Assembly: GCF_900188085.1 (NCBI RefSeq)
Contig: NZ_FZOU01000002.1
Location: 558,001 to 622,000 of the forward strand
Length of the DNA stretch: 64,000 bases
Source: Granulicella rosea
GTDB lineage: Bacteria > Acidobacteriota > Terriglobia > Terriglobales > Acidobacteriaceae
Direction: 5' to 3'
Part shown: positions 8,297 through 16,993 of the stretch, piece after piece
Position numbering within the stretch: the stretch's first letter is position 1
Layout of the letters: each line of letters starts with the position of its first letter
The notes under the pieces: generated by a model
Told to the model about the DNA's origin: nothing
Databases searched by the model: none
The model's input: the letters and a program-made list of their open reading frames with translations, nothing else
Position numbers and translations under genes: made by a program

Positions 8297-9433
8297 ATGA
8301 CCACCCTTACTGCACGCACCCTTGTCACCTCCGTCGGCACGATCGAATACCCCGCCATCACCATCGACGACGACGGCCGCATCGCCGACATCTCGACCGA
8401 CGCCAGCATCCGCAGCGACAAGACGCTTACCGCAGGCTTCTTCGACATCCACATCCACGGCGCGGCAGGCCAGGACGTCATGGACGCCTCGCCTGCCGGG
8501 CTGAGCGCGATCCAGCTCTTCCTCGCCACGCGCGGCGTCGCGCACTACCTTCCCACGACCGTCACCGCGACCATCGACGATACGCTCTCCGCGCTGAACC
8601 GCCTCGCCACGCTGATCGAATCGCCCACGCCCGGCGACCAGGCGACACCGCTGGGCATCCACCTCGAAGGTCCGTTCCTCTCCCACGTCCGCCGCGGCGT
8701 CCACCCCTCGGAATTGCTTCAGCAGCCGTCGGTCGAACTCTTCGAGCGCTTCCAGCAGGCCGCGCGCGGACACATCAAGCTCGTCACGCTCGCGCCCGAG
8801 ATCGCCGGCGCGAACGAGATGATCGCGCACGCGACCGCGCAGGGCGTCCGCATCAGCATGGGCCACACCAACGCCACCGCCGCCGAGACGCTCGCCGCCA
8901 TCGAGGCCGGCGCGACCTCCGCGACACACGCCTTCAACGCCATGCGCCCTATCGAGAATCGCGAGCCCGGCGTCCTCGGGACTGTCCTGGATCGTCAGGA
9001 GGTCTACGCGGAGCTGATCTGCGACGGCATCCACGTCGATCCCGCGCTGGTGCGGATGTGGCTGCGCCTGAAGGCCGAAAAGGCCATCCTCGTCACCGAC
9101 GGCATGGCCGCCACGGGCATGCCCGACGGCGTCTACAAGCTGGGTTCGCTTGCGGTGAACGTCCACGGCGGCCGCTGCTCGCTGGTCTCGAATCCGGAGA
9201 CGCTGGCCGGTTCGGTCCTGACGCTCGACCGCGCCGTGACGAACCTGCGACGCTTCACCGGCGCATCGCTCGACGAGGCCACGCGCTGCGCGAGCCACCA
9301 CCCAGCGGCGATGCTCGGCATCGGCTCAAGGGTCGGATCGATCCAGCCCGGCAATCCGGCGCACTTCAATGTCTACTCGGCGGAGGGTGCGCTGGAGGCG
9401 ACGTACCTGCACGGGCAATTAGTCAATCGATAA
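8297..9433 (+). CDS. nagA: N-acetylglucosamine-6-phosphate deacetylase
   Basis: Deacetylates GlcNAc-6-P to GlcN-6-P in the cytoplasm. The product has 378 residues, normal for NagA. Amidohydrolase landmarks occur in order: FFDIHIHGAAG, the metal-ligand block HLEGPFL, MGHTNAT and THAFNAMRP with metal-binding His, CDGIHVD, and the catalytic Asp in LVTDGMAATGMPDG. It starts 30 bases after the GH20 gene and is likely cotranscribed with it. No nagB or nagK is seen nearby. Confidence 0.95.
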   Translation: MTTLTARTLVTSVGTIEYPAITIDDDGRIADISTDASIRSDKTLTAGFFDIHIHGAAGQDVMDASPAGLSAIQLFLATRGVAHYLPTTVTATIDDTLSALNRLATLIESPTPGDQATPLGIHLEGPFLSHVRRGVHPSELLQQPSVELFERFQQAARGHIKLVTLAPEIAGANEMIAHATAQGVRISMGHTNATAAETLAAIEAGATSATHAFNAMRPIENREPGVLGTVLDRQEVYAELICDGIHVDPALVRMWLRLKAEKAILVTDGMAATGMPDGVYKLGSLAVNVHGGRCSLVSNPETLAGSVLTLDRAVTNLRRFTGASLDEATRCASHHPAAMLGIGSRVGSIQPGNPAHFNVYSAEGALEATYLHGQLVNR

Positions 9434-9438
9434 GACAG

Positions 9439-9465
9439 AAGCAGATCCTCTGCGAGGATGACAGG
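9439..9465 (-). repeat. short dispersed repeat, family A
   Basis: Core GCAGATCCTCTGCGAGGATG is the reverse complement of the repeat form seen at 53555-53585 and 49892-49927. It directly follows the nagA stop codon. Confidence 0.75.
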
Positions 9466-9493
9466 CAAGAAAGGAAAAAGCTCCTATTGTTTT

Positions 9494-9527
9494 TCATTCC
9501 CGCAGGGAATCTGCTGTTGTCATTGCC
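9494..9527 (+). repeat. short dispersed repeat, family A
   Basis: TCATTCCCGCAGGGAATCTG, nearly identical to the copy at 55770-55800. It abuts the stop codon of the GH28 gene and faces the copy at 9439-9465, so the 94 bases between the convergent nagA and GH28 genes are largely repeat. Confidence 0.75.
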
Positions 9528-10922
9528 TCAATGCAGCCGATACTCAGCCACCGGCACATCCGGCGTCGGCTTCGGCGGATCCACCTTCACCGCATCCTTC
9601 AGCCCCATCCCGGTCACATTCGAGACACTCAGCAACGGCCCGTCCGAGACCTGCACCGTCACATCACGAATCACCGCACCGTGCACATTCGCCAGCGAGA
9701 TTCCCTTCGCGCAGACGCCAGACACGTGCTCGAAGACAAATCCCTCCAGAGGCTTCGAGGGGTGAATCGCCGTGCCGTCGACCAGCACGGGACACTCCGT
9801 CACCTTGATATTGCTGAACTTGAAGTTCTTCGCCGTGGGGATTCCCACCGGGCCGCCGACGGCATACTCGTCCTGAATCCCGCTGTTCAGCAGGTTGAAG
9901 CGCAGGAAGCCCAGCTTCATCCCTGCCGCGGTCACGTCGTCGACCGTGATGTCTTCGATGAACGCCCCGCGACCCGGCCGGCTCTTGATATAGATCGCGT
10001 GCGTCGCGGCCGAGGTGAAGGTGCAATGCGCGATTCGCACATTGCGTATGCCGCCCGAGGTCTCGCTCCCAATGCCGATGCAGGCAAAGATCGAGTCCGC
10101 GAAGGTGCAGTTCGTGATCTCGATATCCTCGCTCGTCCGCAGCAGCGTGAAGCCCTCCGCGCCGCGCCCGCTCTTGACCGAGATGCAGTCGTCGCCGGTC
10201 GCGATATCACATCTGTCGATCTTCACCCGCCGGCATGAGTCCACGTCGATCCCGTCGCCATTGCCTCCGGTCGAGCGGATCGTCAGGTTCCGGAACGTCA
10301 GGTCCTCGCAGTTCGTCGGATGCATCGACCACATGCGAAAGTAGTCGGTCGAGAAGTCCTCGAAACGGAGCCGCTGGCAGTTGATCGGCTCGACCAGGCA
10401 AGGATGACGCAGCGGCTGCTCCTTCGTCGGACGCCCGCCCAGCGCGTGATTGCCCATGATCTTGCCCGGCCCGACGATGCCCGTGTCGACCGCATCGATG
10501 GCGTGGATGAGTCCAAGATGGCCCTGAATCCAGCGGCCCTCCCAGCGCACCTGCGCGACCGGGTAGTCGGCAAACTCCGCCGAGCCCATCAGCACGGCGT
10601 CCTTCTCCAGCCGCAGCAGGACCCTGGACCGCAACGCGATGCCGCCGATCAGGTACGTCCCCGCCGGAACCACCACCTCGCCGCCGCCGAAGACCGAGAC
10701 GCGATCGATCGTCTGCTGGATCGCCGCCGTATCCTTCGCCACGCCGTCGCCCACCGCTCCGTAGTCCCGCACGCTCAGGCTCAGCGTCGGAGTCGGTTTC
10801 GCGGCGGGTACGGGCGGAATCTTGCCCATCGCCAGACCGTCCATCGCCGATGCCAAAGGCACAGCCGCCACGCCGGCCGCAGCCAGCTTCAAAAATCCAC
10901 GCCGTTCCAACTGCTTCGCCAT
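9528..10922 (-). CDS. GH28 polygalacturonase-like glycosidase, Tat-exported
   Basis: Parallel beta-helix pectinase family; cleaves galacturonate-containing polymers, as exo-enzyme or rhamnogalacturonase type. The product has 464 residues. The N-terminus ERRGFLKLAAAGVAAVPLA is a twin-arginine signal. The domain opens with the pectate-lyase-like motif VRDYGAVGDGVAKDT (about 50-65). GH28 catalytic blocks are present: NGDGID (the NxD motif), TGDDC, and IGSETSGG with IYIKSRPGRG in place of G-H-G and RIK. The classical catalytic His block is altered (GSE), as in several bacterial GH28 subfamilies, so substrate is uncertain. Its galacturonate products would feed UxaC at 2270-3685. It is divergent from the SSS fusion, sharing the 126-base region 10923-11048. 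Confidence 0.85.
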   Translation of the reverse strand: MAKQLERRGFLKLAAAGVAAVPLASAMDGLAMGKIPPVPAAKPTPTLSLSVRDYGAVGDGVAKDTAAIQQTIDRVSVFGGGEVVVPAGTYLIGGIALRSRVLLRLEKDAVLMGSAEFADYPVAQVRWEGRWIQGHLGLIHAIDAVDTGIVGPGKIMGNHALGGRPTKEQPLRHPCLVEPINCQRLRFEDFSTDYFRMWSMHPTNCEDLTFRNLTIRSTGGNGDGIDVDSCRRVKIDRCDIATGDDCISVKSGRGAEGFTLLRTSEDIEITNCTFADSIFACIGIGSETSGGIRNVRIAHCTFTSAATHAIYIKSRPGRGAFIEDITVDDVTAAGMKLGFLRFNLLNSGIQDEYAVGGPVGIPTAKNFKFSNIKVTECPVLVDGTAIHPSKPLEGFVFEHVSGVCAKGISLANVHGAVIRDVTVQVSDGPLLSVSNVTGMGLKDAVKVDPPKPTPDVPVAEYRLH

Positions 10923-11048
10923 TCCCTTGCGCCTCGTCTTTCGTCAGCGCAAGCAGTGTAATCCAAGCGGCACACGATTGGTCCGACCAGCATCTCCCAC
11001 CACGCTCAACGCCGTTTATGATGAGTCAACACCTCGGAGATTGCCCCT

Positions 11049-14000
11049 TTGCCCAGCAGCATTTCCACGCTCGGTCTCGCGCTTCTTTCCACCTGGATCG
11101 CCCCGCCCACCCGGCTCGCCCCGGTTGACCTCGCGCTGGTCGCCGCGTACCTGGTCGCGATCACGGTCTTCGGTCTGCGCTTTTCGAAGAAGGCGGGCAA
11201 GCAGGACAGGTCGCTGAAGACCTACTTCCTGGCCGGCAACACGATCCCCTGGTGGGCCATCGCGCTTTCGATCGTCTCGGCCGAGACCAGCACCCTGACC
11301 ATCGTGTCGATCCCCGGCGTCGCCTTTGGGGGCGACTTCGGCTTCCTGCAAGTCGTCCTTGGTTATATGGTCGGACGCGTGCTGGTAGCGCTGCTCTTCC
11401 TGCCGCGCTACTTCCGCGGGGAGATGCTCACCGCCTACCAGCTCATCGACCAGCGCTTCGGCCACACGCTGCACAAGGTGACCGCCGGGCTGTTTCTCAT
11501 CACGCGCGCGGCGGCGGAGGGTGTACGCGTCTTCGCCATCTCCATCGTCGTCGGCATCGCGATCGGCACGGGAGACACGCTTTCGATCGCCATCATCTCC
11601 GCGCTGACGCTGCTTTATACCTTCGAAGGCGGCATGGCGGCGGTCATCTGGACCGACGTGGTCCAAATGGGCCTGTACGTGGCCGGGACGGTCGTCGCGC
11701 TCTTCACCCTGGGCGCGCACATCCCCGGCGGCTGGACGCAGATCCACGCGGTCGCCGCGCCGCTGCACAAGTTCCACATGCTCGATTTCAGCCTGAACCT
11801 CACGCAGAACTACACCTTCTGGGCAGGACTGCTGGGCGGCAGCTTCCTGACCATGGCGAGCCACGGGACCGATCAGTTGATGGTCCAACGCATGCTCGCC
11901 GCACGCAACCTGCGCGAGTCGCGTATCGCTTTGCTGTCGAGCGGCGTGGTCATCTTCTTCCAATTCACACTATTCCTGCTGATCGGCGCCGGACTGTTCG
12001 TCTTCTACGGTCTGCACCCACAGGTCTTCGCGTCGAGCGACCGCATCTTCCCCAGCTTCATCGTGCAGCAGATGCCGCACGGCGTCGCCGGGCTGCTGGT
12101 CGCGGCGATTCTGGCCGCGGCGATGTCGAACCTGTCGGCCGCGCTAAACTCGCTCGCCAGCACGACCGTCGTCGACTTCTACATGCACCTGAGGCCGCAG
12201 GCCGACGGCGCCGAACGCACGCTGATCTCGCGCACGGCGACCGTCTTCTGGGCCGTCGTACTCTTCGCCATCGCGGTCTACTCGATCCAGCACGGCGGCA
12301 AGGGCCATGTCGTCGAGACCGGCCTCTCCATCGCGTCCGTCGCGTACGGCGCGCTGCTGGGCGTCTTCCTGCTCGGCACGCTGACCCGCTACGCCACACA
12401 GACCGGCGCCATCGCAGGCATGGTCTTCGGCTTCACGACGAACTTCATCCTGTGGCTGCCGAGCATCACGCCCATCCGCCAGATCGGAGGCATCGCCATT
12501 CCTCACATTGCGTTTACGTGGTTCGTCCTCATCGGCTCGTCGGTCACCTTCGCACTGGGCAGCCTGGCCAGCCTCATCTTCCGCAAGCAATCGCTGAACA
12601 AGGCCACAGCCGCCGCGCTCATCCTGCTCCTGGCAACGCCGTTCGGACGCGCCGAAAAACCTGTCATCCTGAGCGAAGCCGAAGGACCTGCTTCTGGAAT
12701 CGCCCCAGACTTCACCCCCGTCTCCGCCCTCATCCAAAGGGCCATCGCGGAAAAGAAGCTGCCCGGCGCGGTCGTCGTCATCGGCCACGGCGGCAGCATC
12801 GTCTTCGAACGGGCCTACGGCAACCGCGCCCTTGAGCCGTCCATCGAGCCCATGACCGAAGACACGATCTTCGACATGGCCTCGCTGAGCAAGGTCCTTT
12901 CGACCACCGTCGCCGTCCTGCAACTCTACGAGCAGGGCAAGATCGACCTCGACGCACCGGTCGCGAAGTACCTGCCCGCCTTCGCCCAGAACGGCAAGGA
13001 CAGGATCACCGTCCGCGAGCTGATGACACACTACTCCGGCCTGCCGGAGGACGTGGACCTGAAGGACGACTGGGGTCTCACGACGCCGGACAAGGCCGAA
13101 GGCATCCGCCGCGCCATGGCCTCCGTTCCCTACGGGCCAGCAGGCGTGACCTTCAAATACTCCGACATCAACTTCATCACCCTCGGCGCATTGGTTGAAT
13201 CCATCAGCGGCGAGACTCTCAACAGTTACGCCAAGGAGCATGTTTTCAAACCGTTGGAGATGGCGGAAACGATGTATCACCCCATCTTCGGCTACTGCTC
13301 CCCCAGTTATAGTTGGGAGCCTCCTCCCTACGGACATTCCGACCCTCGTTTAGGACCGCCTCAACGTTGCAGTTCGAGCGCAAATTCAGCCCTAATCCGT
13401 TTGGCCCTGGAGAAAAACCCACGTACATCTCCTACCGCACACGACAATGAAGGCTCCAGCGCCACCAACCCTCTCTTCGACCACTTGCTGCGCGGCACGG
13501 TCCACGACCCCACCACACGGCGCATGGGCGGGGTCGCCGGCCATGCGGGAGTCTTCTCCACCGCGGCCGATACCGCGAAGTTCGCACAGGCGCTGCTCGA
13601 CAAGCTGCTCTTCGACAAAGGCCCGTTTCCGCTCAAGCAATCTACGCTGAAGCTCGCCACCAGCCCGAACGAGCCCTCCACCGCCGTCAAGACCGCGACC
13701 ATCTTCACCGCTGACGGCAAGCCCACTACTGGGCCAGCCTCGCGCGGCCTCGGCTGGGATCTGAACTCAGCCTTTTCCCGCCCGCGCGGTGAGGTCTTTC
13801 CCATCACGACCAAAGGCCACCCCGGCAGCTTCGGCCATACCGGCTTTACCGGCACCAGCCTCTGGATCGATCCGACCACCGACACCTACGTCATTCTGCT
13901 CGCGAACGCCATCCACCCACGCGGCGGCGCACCAATCTCGGTTCTGCGCGGACAGGTCGCGACGGCTGCGGCAAAGGCGATCCACGCCTGCCCTGTTTCA

Positions 14001-15287
14001 ACGATCTGCGATGACGTAATCGTCACAGCCGATTCCGGCGAGATACAGCCGGACGCCCCACGTCTCGCCTCTGAGACGTGGGTTTCCGGAGCAGCGACCC
14101 TCACCGGCATCGACGTCCTCGAACAAACCAACTTCGTTGAGCTGAAAGAAGCCGCCAAGCGCCACGACGGTCATCTCCGCATCGGCCTCCTCACCAACCA
14201 GACCGGCCTCGACTCCCACGGCAGGCGCACCGTCGACATCCTCGCCCACGCGCCGGCGCCCATCCAGCTCAAAGCCCTGTTCACCCCCGAGCACGGCCTC
14301 TTCGGCAAGCAGGACACGGAGCACCTGAAGGCTGAGGAAGATGCCGTCACTCGCCTGCCGGTCCTGAATCTCTACGGTCCAAAGCCATCGGACAAGCGGC
14401 CGAAGCAAACCGACCTCGCCAACCTCGACGCCATCGTCATCGACCTGCAGGACGCGGGCGTCCGCTTCTACACCTACGAGAGCATCGTCGGCTACTTCGT
14501 CGAAGCCTCAGCCGCAGCGAAGAAGAACGGCCACGATCTCGAGATCATCGTTCTCGACCGGCCTACGCTGACCGCATCGCTCGCGGCCGACGGACCCATC
14601 AGCGATCCGGGGCTTGAGGCCTACGTGAATTACATGGTCGAGCCCAGCACCCCCGCCATGACGCTTGGCGAACTGGCGAAGTTCGTCCAGGGGGAGATCG
14701 CATCGCAGGCGACCGTCACCGTCGTTCCCATGCGAGACTGGTCCCACGCCGAATTCTTCGGAGACACCCATCTTGCCTGGGTCAACCCCAGCCCGAATCT
14801 CAAGTCCGCCCGCGCCGCCGTTCTCTACCCAGGCATCGGCCTTGCCGAGACCACGAACATCTCCATAGGCCGAGGAACCGACACACCCTTCGAGCACATC
14901 GGCGCCCCGTGGATCCAATCGAAGGAGCTGGCCGACTACCTGAATGGTAGAAATATCCCCGGCGTCCGGGTGACCCCGACCACCCTGACCGTCGCCGAAG
15001 ACGCCAACAAGTACCCCAGCCACGGCCAGACGATCCCCGGCGTTCACTTCGAGGTCGCCGACCGCAAAGCCTTCGAAGCGCCCGAGTTCGGCATCGAGCT
15101 GCTCTCCGCGCTGCATCGGCTCTATCCCGCGGAGTTCCAGCTTGCCAAGGCGCAGACGATTCTGTGCAGCGCCTCGACGCTCGCCGCCATCGAACGCGGT
15201 GACGATCCTCGCGCCATCGCCGCAAGCTGGAGTCCCGCTTTGAAAGAGTTCGACGCCCGCCGCCGGAAGTACCTGCTCTATCAATAG
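11049..15287 (+). CDS. three-domain fusion: SSS sodium/solute symporter + AmiE-like serine beta-lactamase-fold hydrolase + NamZ (DUF1343) exo-muramidase
   Basis: One uninterrupted frame of 1412 codons from TTG 11049 (GGAG eight bases before). Residues about 25-518 are a complete SSS-family transporter with the typical block YFLAGNTIPWWAIALS. Residues 520-536 (KATAAALILLLATPFGRA) look like a former signal peptide. Residues about 550-980 are a beta-lactamase-fold serine hydrolase: S612-L-S-K615 (SxxK), Y704-S-D (YxN equivalent) and H930-T-G. Residues about 1030-1412 are DUF1343/NamZ, with LLTNQTGLD, FTPEHGLFG and DLQDAGVRFYTY. In Bacillus subtilis AmiE and NamZ are separate secreted enzymes that release peptide and MurNAc from muropeptides for uptake. 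Joined here, they could couple cell-wall fragment hydrolysis to Na+-driven import (inference). Family A and B repeats lie in frame in the two linkers, and a 45-50 residue insert interrupts the hydrolase domain. Confidence 0.85.
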   Translation: MPSSISTLGLALLSTWIAPPTRLAPVDLALVAAYLVAITVFGLRFSKKAGKQDRSLKTYFLAGNTIPWWAIALSIVSAETSTLTIVSIPGVAFGGDFGFLQVVLGYMVGRVLVALLFLPRYFRGEMLTAYQLIDQRFGHTLHKVTAGLFLITRAAAEGVRVFAISIVVGIAIGTGDTLSIAIISALTLLYTFEGGMAAVIWTDVVQMGLYVAGTVVALFTLGAHIPGGWTQIHAVAAPLHKFHMLDFSLNLTQNYTFWAGLLGGSFLTMASHGTDQLMVQRMLAARNLRESRIALLSSGVVIFFQFTLFLLIGAGLFVFYGLHPQVFASSDRIFPSFIVQQMPHGVAGLLVAAILAAAMSNLSAALNSLASTTVVDFYMHLRPQADGAERTLISRTATVFWAVVLFAIAVYSIQHGGKGHVVETGLSIASVAYGALLGVFLLGTLTRYATQTGAIAGMVFGFTTNFILWLPSITPIRQIGGIAIPHIAFTWFVLIGSSVTFALGSLASLIFRKQSLNKATAAALILLLATPFGRAEKPVILSEAEGPASGIAPDFTPVSALIQRAIAEKKLPGAVVVIGHGGSIVFERAYGNRALEPSIEPMTEDTIFDMASLSKVLSTTVAVLQLYEQGKIDLDAPVAKYLPAFAQNGKDRITVRELMTHYSGLPEDVDLKDDWGLTTPDKAEGIRRAMASVPYGPAGVTFKYSDINFITLGALVESISGETLNSYAKEHVFKPLEMAETMYHPIFGYCSPSYSWEPPPYGHSDPRLGPPQRCSSSANSALIRLALEKNPRTSPTAHDNEGSSATNPLFDHLLRGTVHDPTTRRMGGVAGHAGVFSTAADTAKFAQALLDKLLFDKGPFPLKQSTLKLATSPNEPSTAVKTATIFTADGKPTTGPASRGLGWDLNSAFSRPRGEVFPITTKGHPGSFGHTGFTGTSLWIDPTTDTYVILLANAIHPRGGAPISVLRGQVATAAAKAIHACPVSTICDDVIVTADSGEIQPDAPRLASETWVSGAATLTGIDVLEQTNFVELKEAAKRHDGHLRIGLLTNQTGLDSHGRRTVDILAHAPAPIQLKALFTPEHGLFGKQDTEHLKAEEDAVTRLPVLNLYGPKPSDKRPKQTDLANLDAIVIDLQDAGVRFYTYESIVGYFVEASAAAKKNGHDLEIIVLDRPTLTASLAADGPISDPGLEAYVNYMVEPSTPAMTLGELAKFVQGEIASQATVTVVPMRDWSHAEFFGDTHLAWVNPSPNLKSARAAVLYPGIGLAETTNISIGRGTDTPFEHIGAPWIQSKELADYLNGRNIPGVRVTPTTLTVAEDANKYPSHGQTIPGVHFEVADRKAFEAPEFGIELLSALHRLYPAEFQLAKAQTILCSASTLAAIERGDDPRAIAASWSPALKEFDARRRKYLLYQ
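12662..12696 (+). repeat. family A dispersed repeat translated in the first linker of the fusion
   Basis: Contains TGTCATCCTGAGCGAAGCCG followed by AAGGACCTGCTTCTG. Matches intergenic copies at 26235-26275 and 45528-45561. Here it encodes VILSEAEGPAS exactly between the transporter plus signal-peptide-like helix and the hydrolase domain. Confidence 0.85.
14053..14082 (+). repeat. family B palindromic repeat translated in the second linker of the fusion
   Basis: GCCCCACGTCTCGCC followed by TCTGAGACGTGGG; arms CCCACGTCTC and GAGACGTGGG pair. The same element, with two compensating changes, lies between genes at 55860-55892. Here it encodes APRLASETWV between the hydrolase and NamZ domains. Confidence 0.85.
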
Positions 15288-15353
15288 CGAAATGTAACTC
15301 ACCATTCACACAACGTGCGTCACAATAGAAACTTCAGGTAAGGAGACTCCCGA

Positions 15354-16028
15354 GTGCCCCGTATCAACTTTCAGCAACAACTCGTCGCCCTCAAGGACAA
15401 GCTCCTCGCCATGGCCGCGCTCTCGCAGCAGTCGCTCGAGTTCTCGCTCGAGGCCTACCTGACGAACGATGAAGGCCTCTGCAACCACGTACGCGAGGTG
15501 GAGGCCGCGATCAACGCCGCCGAGACCTCGGTCGACGAGATGGCTCACGACCTGCTCGCCAAGGAGCAGCCCATGGCCATCGACCTGCGCTTCATCCTGT
15601 CGGTGATCAAGATCAACGGCGACCTGGAACGCATCGGCGACCAGGCCGCCAACATCGCGCAACGCGCCGCCGCGATGGCCAACTACCCGCAGATCTCGCT
15701 GCCGGTCGATATCAGAACGATGGGAGCGAAGGTCGGGGTGATGATCCGCCGCGCCGTGCAGGCGCTGCTCGAAGCCGACGCGAAGCTGGCCGAATCGGTG
15801 CTGGCAATGGACGAAGAGATCGACGAGATGAACCGCGCCGTGCAGGCCGAACTGGTCGCGGTGATGCAGCAGCATCCGCTGGTCGCGGAGCAGAGCCTGA
15901 ACGCCATCATCATCAGCCGCAATCTCGAACGCGCGGCCGACCACGCGACCAACATCGCCGAGGATGTCATCTTCTGGGTTCGCGGATCGGACGTGCGGCA
16001 CCAGGTCTCGCTCACGCACCCGGAGTAG
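15354..16028 (+). CDS. phoU: phosphate transport system regulatory protein PhoU
   Basis: PhoU restrains the PhoR/PhoB response and Pst uptake when phosphate is ample. The 224-residue product has the two repeated three-helix bundles; each carries the metal-binding signature, ERIGDQAANIAQRA (about 92-105) and ERAADHATNIAEDV (about 190-203). GTG 15354 follows the good site AAGGAG by nine bases. No pst or pho genes are adjacent, so it is an isolated copy. The HEAT-repeat gene begins six bases after its stop, implying cotranscription. Confidence 0.93.
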   Translation: MPRINFQQQLVALKDKLLAMAALSQQSLEFSLEAYLTNDEGLCNHVREVEAAINAAETSVDEMAHDLLAKEQPMAIDLRFILSVIKINGDLERIGDQAANIAQRAAAMANYPQISLPVDIRTMGAKVGVMIRRAVQALLEADAKLAESVLAMDEEIDEMNRAVQAELVAVMQQHPLVAEQSLNAIIISRNLERAADHATNIAEDVIFWVRGSDVRHQVSLTHPE

Positions 16029-16034
16029 CGTCGC

Positions 16035-16973
16035 ATGGCGGCCAGCAAGGGATTTGAAGCTCAATCCGAGGCGCTGGACGCACTGCGCCATCTGACGCCC
16101 GAGGCCGCGGAACCCGGACTGCGCAAGGCGCTTGGGCAACGGAACAACTTCCTCGTCGCCAAGGCCGCGCGCCTGACCGCGCTGCAAAACCTGCGCTCGC
16201 TTAGCGGAGCGCTGGCCGAGGCCTTCCACCGCTTTCTGCAGGACGCCGCGAAATCCGACCCGCAGTGCTGGGCGAAGAACGACATCGCCAAGACCCTCGC
16301 CGAGTTCGAGTTTCAGGACGCCGAGCTATTCCTCGCCGGCATGCGCCACATTCAGCTTGAGCCAACCTGGGGCGGACCGTCCGATACCGCCGGCGCCCTC
16401 CGCGGCACATGCGCGCTGGCGCTGGTCCAGTGCCGCGAGGTGCGTAGCCACCAGCTCCTCCTCTGGTTCACCGAGCTTATCGCCGATAAGGTTCTCACCG
16501 TGCGAGTGAACGCCGCGCGCGCCATCGAGCAGGTGGGCTCGGACTCCGCCGCGCTGCTGCTGCGCCTGCGCGCGGAGCTGGCGTCCGACGAACCGGAGCT
16601 TCTCGGCGCCTGCTACTCCGGCGTGCTGCGGCTCGAAGGCCCGCAGGCGATCCCGTGGGCCGCACGGTTCCTCGCGCTGGGCGACGATGCCTCCGCCGAG
16701 GCCGCCATCGCCATCGCCGAGACCCGCACGCCCGAGGCCTTCGCCATACTCCGCGCTACCTTCGACAAGACCGCGCGCACGAACCAGTGGTTCCGCAGCG
16801 CTCTGCTGTCGGCCATCGCGCTAACGCGTCAGCCGGAGGCCGCGCCCTTCCTGCTGGACCTGATCGACCGCTCGCCCCACGACCGGCAGGACGCCGTGGA
16901 AGCCCTTTGCCGGTCGAATCCGAATCGGGAGACGGTGGAAGAACTAACCAAGCGCGGGCATCGCTGTCCGTAA
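16035..16973 (+). CDS. HEAT-repeat protein of unknown function
   Basis: A 312-residue, almost wholly helical protein with repeated pairs of Ala/Leu-rich helices of about 30-40 residues (for example LLLWFTELIADKVLTVRVNA and the Ala-rich segment near residues 220-245), as in HEAT/PBS-lyase repeat scaffolds. There is no signal peptide, membrane segment or catalytic motif. It starts six bases after phoU, so it may be translationally coupled and act as a binding partner in phosphate signalling or simply share the transcript (inference). Confidence 0.7.
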   Translation: MAASKGFEAQSEALDALRHLTPEAAEPGLRKALGQRNNFLVAKAARLTALQNLRSLSGALAEAFHRFLQDAAKSDPQCWAKNDIAKTLAEFEFQDAELFLAGMRHIQLEPTWGGPSDTAGALRGTCALALVQCREVRSHQLLLWFTELIADKVLTVRVNAARAIEQVGSDSAALLLRLRAELASDEPELLGACYSGVLRLEGPQAIPWAARFLALGDDASAEAAIAIAETRTPEAFAILRATFDKTARTNQWFRSALLSAIALTRQPEAAPFLLDLIDRSPHDRQDAVEALCRSNPNRETVEELTKRGHRCP

Positions 16974-16993
16974 AGCTGGAGTAAACTACCCGC

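Noticed and set aside
9434..9527. CRISPR-like or terminator array in the nagA-GH28 gap
   Set aside because: Only two copies in opposite orientation, without regular spacers; they belong to the dispersed family A repeat.
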